Below, one piece after another: positions 62,601 through 64,000 of a stretch of 64,000 nt of DNA. The stretch is from the NCBI RefSeq assembly GCF_014647755.1, contig NZ_BMPU01000002.1, positions 1-64,000 on the forward strand, read 5' to 3'. Both the position numbers and the translations under genes were made by a program. This stretch comes from Porphyromonas pasteri (GTDB lineage Bacteria; Bacteroidota; Bacteroidia; Bacteroidales; Porphyromonadaceae). The stretch's first letter is position 1, and every line of letters begins with the position of its first letter. A model generated the notes under the pieces. That model was not told the DNA's origin, did no database searches, and saw only the letters and a list, made by a program, of their open reading frames with translations.

Positions 62601-64000
62601 TTAGCGGAAGCGCAGCTGTCCATCTTCGACGTCAAGCGTGATGACGCTGGAGCGGTCGACAGCACCTGAGAGGATGCTCTTTGAGAGCTCATTGAGCACC
62701 ACATGCTGGATGACACGGCGTACAGGACGTGCCCCAAACTCAGGGTCGTAACCTTCCTTGCCGATCCATTCAACTGCAGCGGGCGTATAGTGAAGCTCGA
62801 TGCCATTGACCTGCAGGAGGCGGGCCGTGCTGTCGAGCTGGATGCGGACGATCTCGTCGATCTCGCTGCGACCCAGCGGGGTGAAGACGATGGTCTCATC
62901 GATACGGTTGAGGAACTCTGGACGGATCGTCTTCTTCAGAAGGCCGAGTACCAGCTCACGCGTCTCATCGATAGCAGCCTGCTCACCGCCCGCAGGGACG
63001 TCGGAGAGACGCTCACGGATGAGGTCGGAGCCGAGGTTACTCGTCATGATGATGATCGTATTCTTGAAGTTCACCAGACGGCCCTTATTATCCGTCAGAC
63101 GACCGTCATCGAGGACCTGCAGGAGGACGTTGAAGACGTCGGGGTGAGCCTTCTCGATCTCGTCAAAGAGGACGACGGAGTAGGGCTTGCGGCGGATCGC
63201 TTCGGTGAGCTGACCACCTTCGTCATAGCCTACATATCCTGGAGGTGCACCGATGAGGCGGGTGGCGGAGAACTTCTCCTGATACTCGCTCATATCGATA
63301 CGGGTGAGCATCGTCTCGTCATCGAAGAGGATTTCAGCCAGCGCCTTCGCCAGCTCGGTCTTCCCGACACCAGTGGTACCGAGGAAGATGAATGAGCCGA
63401 TAGGACGCTTGGGGTCCTGAAGACCGGCACGGCTACGGCGTACGGCATCAGCGACGGCACGGATAGCCTGCTCCTGACCGACGACACGCTTGTGCAACTC
63501 TTCCTCGAGGTGCAGGAGCTTCTCACGCTCACTCTGGAGCATCTTCCCGACGGGGATCCCCGTCCAGCGAGAGACGATGTCGGCGATATCCTCGGCAGTG
63601 ACCTCCTCACGGATCAGAGCGCTATCGCCCTGAGCCTCGGTGAGCTCCTGCTGGATAGAGGCGATCTCGGCTTCCTTCTCCTTGAGTCGGCCGTAGCGGA
63701 TCTCAGCGACGCGACCGTAGTCACCGCTGCGCTCAGCGCTGTCAGCCTCGATCTTCAGCTGCTCGACCTCGATCTTGCACTGCTGTATGCGGTTGATGAG
63801 CTCCTGCTCACGCATCCACTTAGCCTTGTCGCCAGCTTCTTCTTCGCGCAGCGTGGCGATCTCCTTGTTCAGCTCTTCGAGCTTCTCCTCATCGTCTTCA
63901 CGGCGGATAGCCTCACGCTCGATTTCGAGCTGGGTGATACGACGTGCGATCTCGTCAAGCCCCTCGGGGAGGGAGTCAATCTGCATCCTGAGACGTGCGG
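62601..64000 (-). CDS. clpB: ClpB disaggregase, C-terminal part (truncated by window edge)
   Basis: Only the last 466 codons are in the window; the frame runs off the right edge (upstream residues ...ARLRM continue into it). Visible are the tail of the middle coiled coil (LNKEIATLREEEAGDKAK), then AAA2 with Walker A GTTGVGKTELAKAL, Walker B VVLFDEIEKAHPDV and sensor regions (LTDNKGRLVNFKN, PEFLNRIDETIVF). ClpB resolubilises aggregated proteins with DnaK. The N-terminal AAA1 lies outside. A terminator with a T run follows. Confidence 0.95.
   Translation of the reverse strand, partial: ARLRMQIDSLPEGLDEIARRITQLEIEREAIRREDDEEKLEELNKEIATLREEEAGDKAKWMREQELINRIQQCKIEVEQLKIEADSAERSGDYGRVAEIRYGRLKEKEAEIASIQQELTEAQGDSALIREEVTAEDIADIVSRWTGIPVGKMLQSEREKLLHLEEELHKRVVGQEQAIRAVADAVRRSRAGLQDPKRPIGSFIFLGTTGVGKTELAKALAEILFDDETMLTRIDMSEYQEKFSATRLIGAPPGYVGYDEGGQLTEAIRRKPYSVVLFDEIEKAHPDVFNVLLQVLDDGRLTDNKGRLVNFKNTIIIMTSNLGSDLIRERLSDVPAGGEQAAIDETRELVLGLLKKTIRPEFLNRIDETIVFTPLGRSEIDEIVRIQLDSTARLLQVNGIELHYTPAAVEWIGKEGYDPEFGARPVRRVIQHVVLNELSKSILSGAVDRSSVITLDVEDGQLRFR

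Overview
The window looks like the chromosome of a Bacteroidales bacterium, most likely a GC-rich Porphyromonas or close relative. Support: many genes are preceded by the Bacteroidetes -7 box TAnnTTTG, three of them with a TTTG box 19-20 bases upstream; the tmRNA encodes the tag (A)GENNYALAA; there is a meso-diaminopimelate dehydrogenase, a SusC/SusD pair, a ricT-gldH pair and a SPOR/DoxX/DUF1599 cluster typical of the phylum. The species is not fixed by the sequence. Coordinates and motifs were read by eye, without database searches.

Layout. 1-1062: no gene; a leftward leader that looks like the start of an rRNA operon, then repeat element copy E1. 1063-3728: C69 dipeptidase, then (minus strand) a DUF695 protein and a BioG-like esterase. 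3729-4391: repeat copy E2. 4392-7899: a small anchored protein, a DEAD-box helicase and a ROK regulator. 8021-16250: a minus-strand block ricT-gldH-lon-DUF1599-DoxX-tpiA, terminator, SPOR protein-folE. 16251-17325: repeat copy E3 joined to a palindrome array. 17326-21270: duplicated outer-membrane barrel genes, an APH-fold kinase, a TPR protein and ribH, then tRNA-Tyr, tRNA-Gly and tRNA-Cys. 21871-25641: GH2 beta-galactosidase and a methyltransferase. 25737-29687 (minus): ddh, lgt, a flavodiiron protein and nagB. 30448-34852: an outer-membrane protein, proS, queF, a lipid kinase, a small RHH-like protein and tadA. 35031-46548: M16 peptidase, a SusC-SusD-lipoprotein-lipoprotein-thioredoxin operon and a VanX-type dipeptidase. 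46572-51455: a membrane sulfatase-fold phosphoethanolamine transferase, deoC, a MazG-like protein, a small membrane protein and a Ttd14-like ATPase/CYTH protein. 52048-55299: an HU-related protein and a beta-mannosidase. 55433-55839: tmRNA. 56113-61914: a giant alpha-2-macroglobulin. 62601 to the right edge: the C-terminal part of clpB.

Most coding content is core metabolism and envelope biology. Secreted GH2 enzymes, the SusC/D operon, nagB and peptidases suggest a host-associated glycan and protein degrader.

The most striking non-coding signal is a family of intergenic elements built from short palindromes at a 21-22 bp pitch. Four full copies (E1-E4) and one decayed copy (E5) have four CACGTA/TACGTA-core sites spaced exactly 21, 22 and 21 bases. 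In the full copies a constant 63-base gap follows, then five to seven TATATA-core sites at 22 bases. Three further arrays have five GACCAGTACTGGTC-type sites at the same 22-base pitch; one is attached to E3, the other two stand alone. They carry no gene. They resemble a MITE or minisatellite family (BrickBuilt-like elements with about 23-bp tandem repeats are known in P. gingivalis), but the strict phasing and three interchangeable cores suggest protein-binding platforms.
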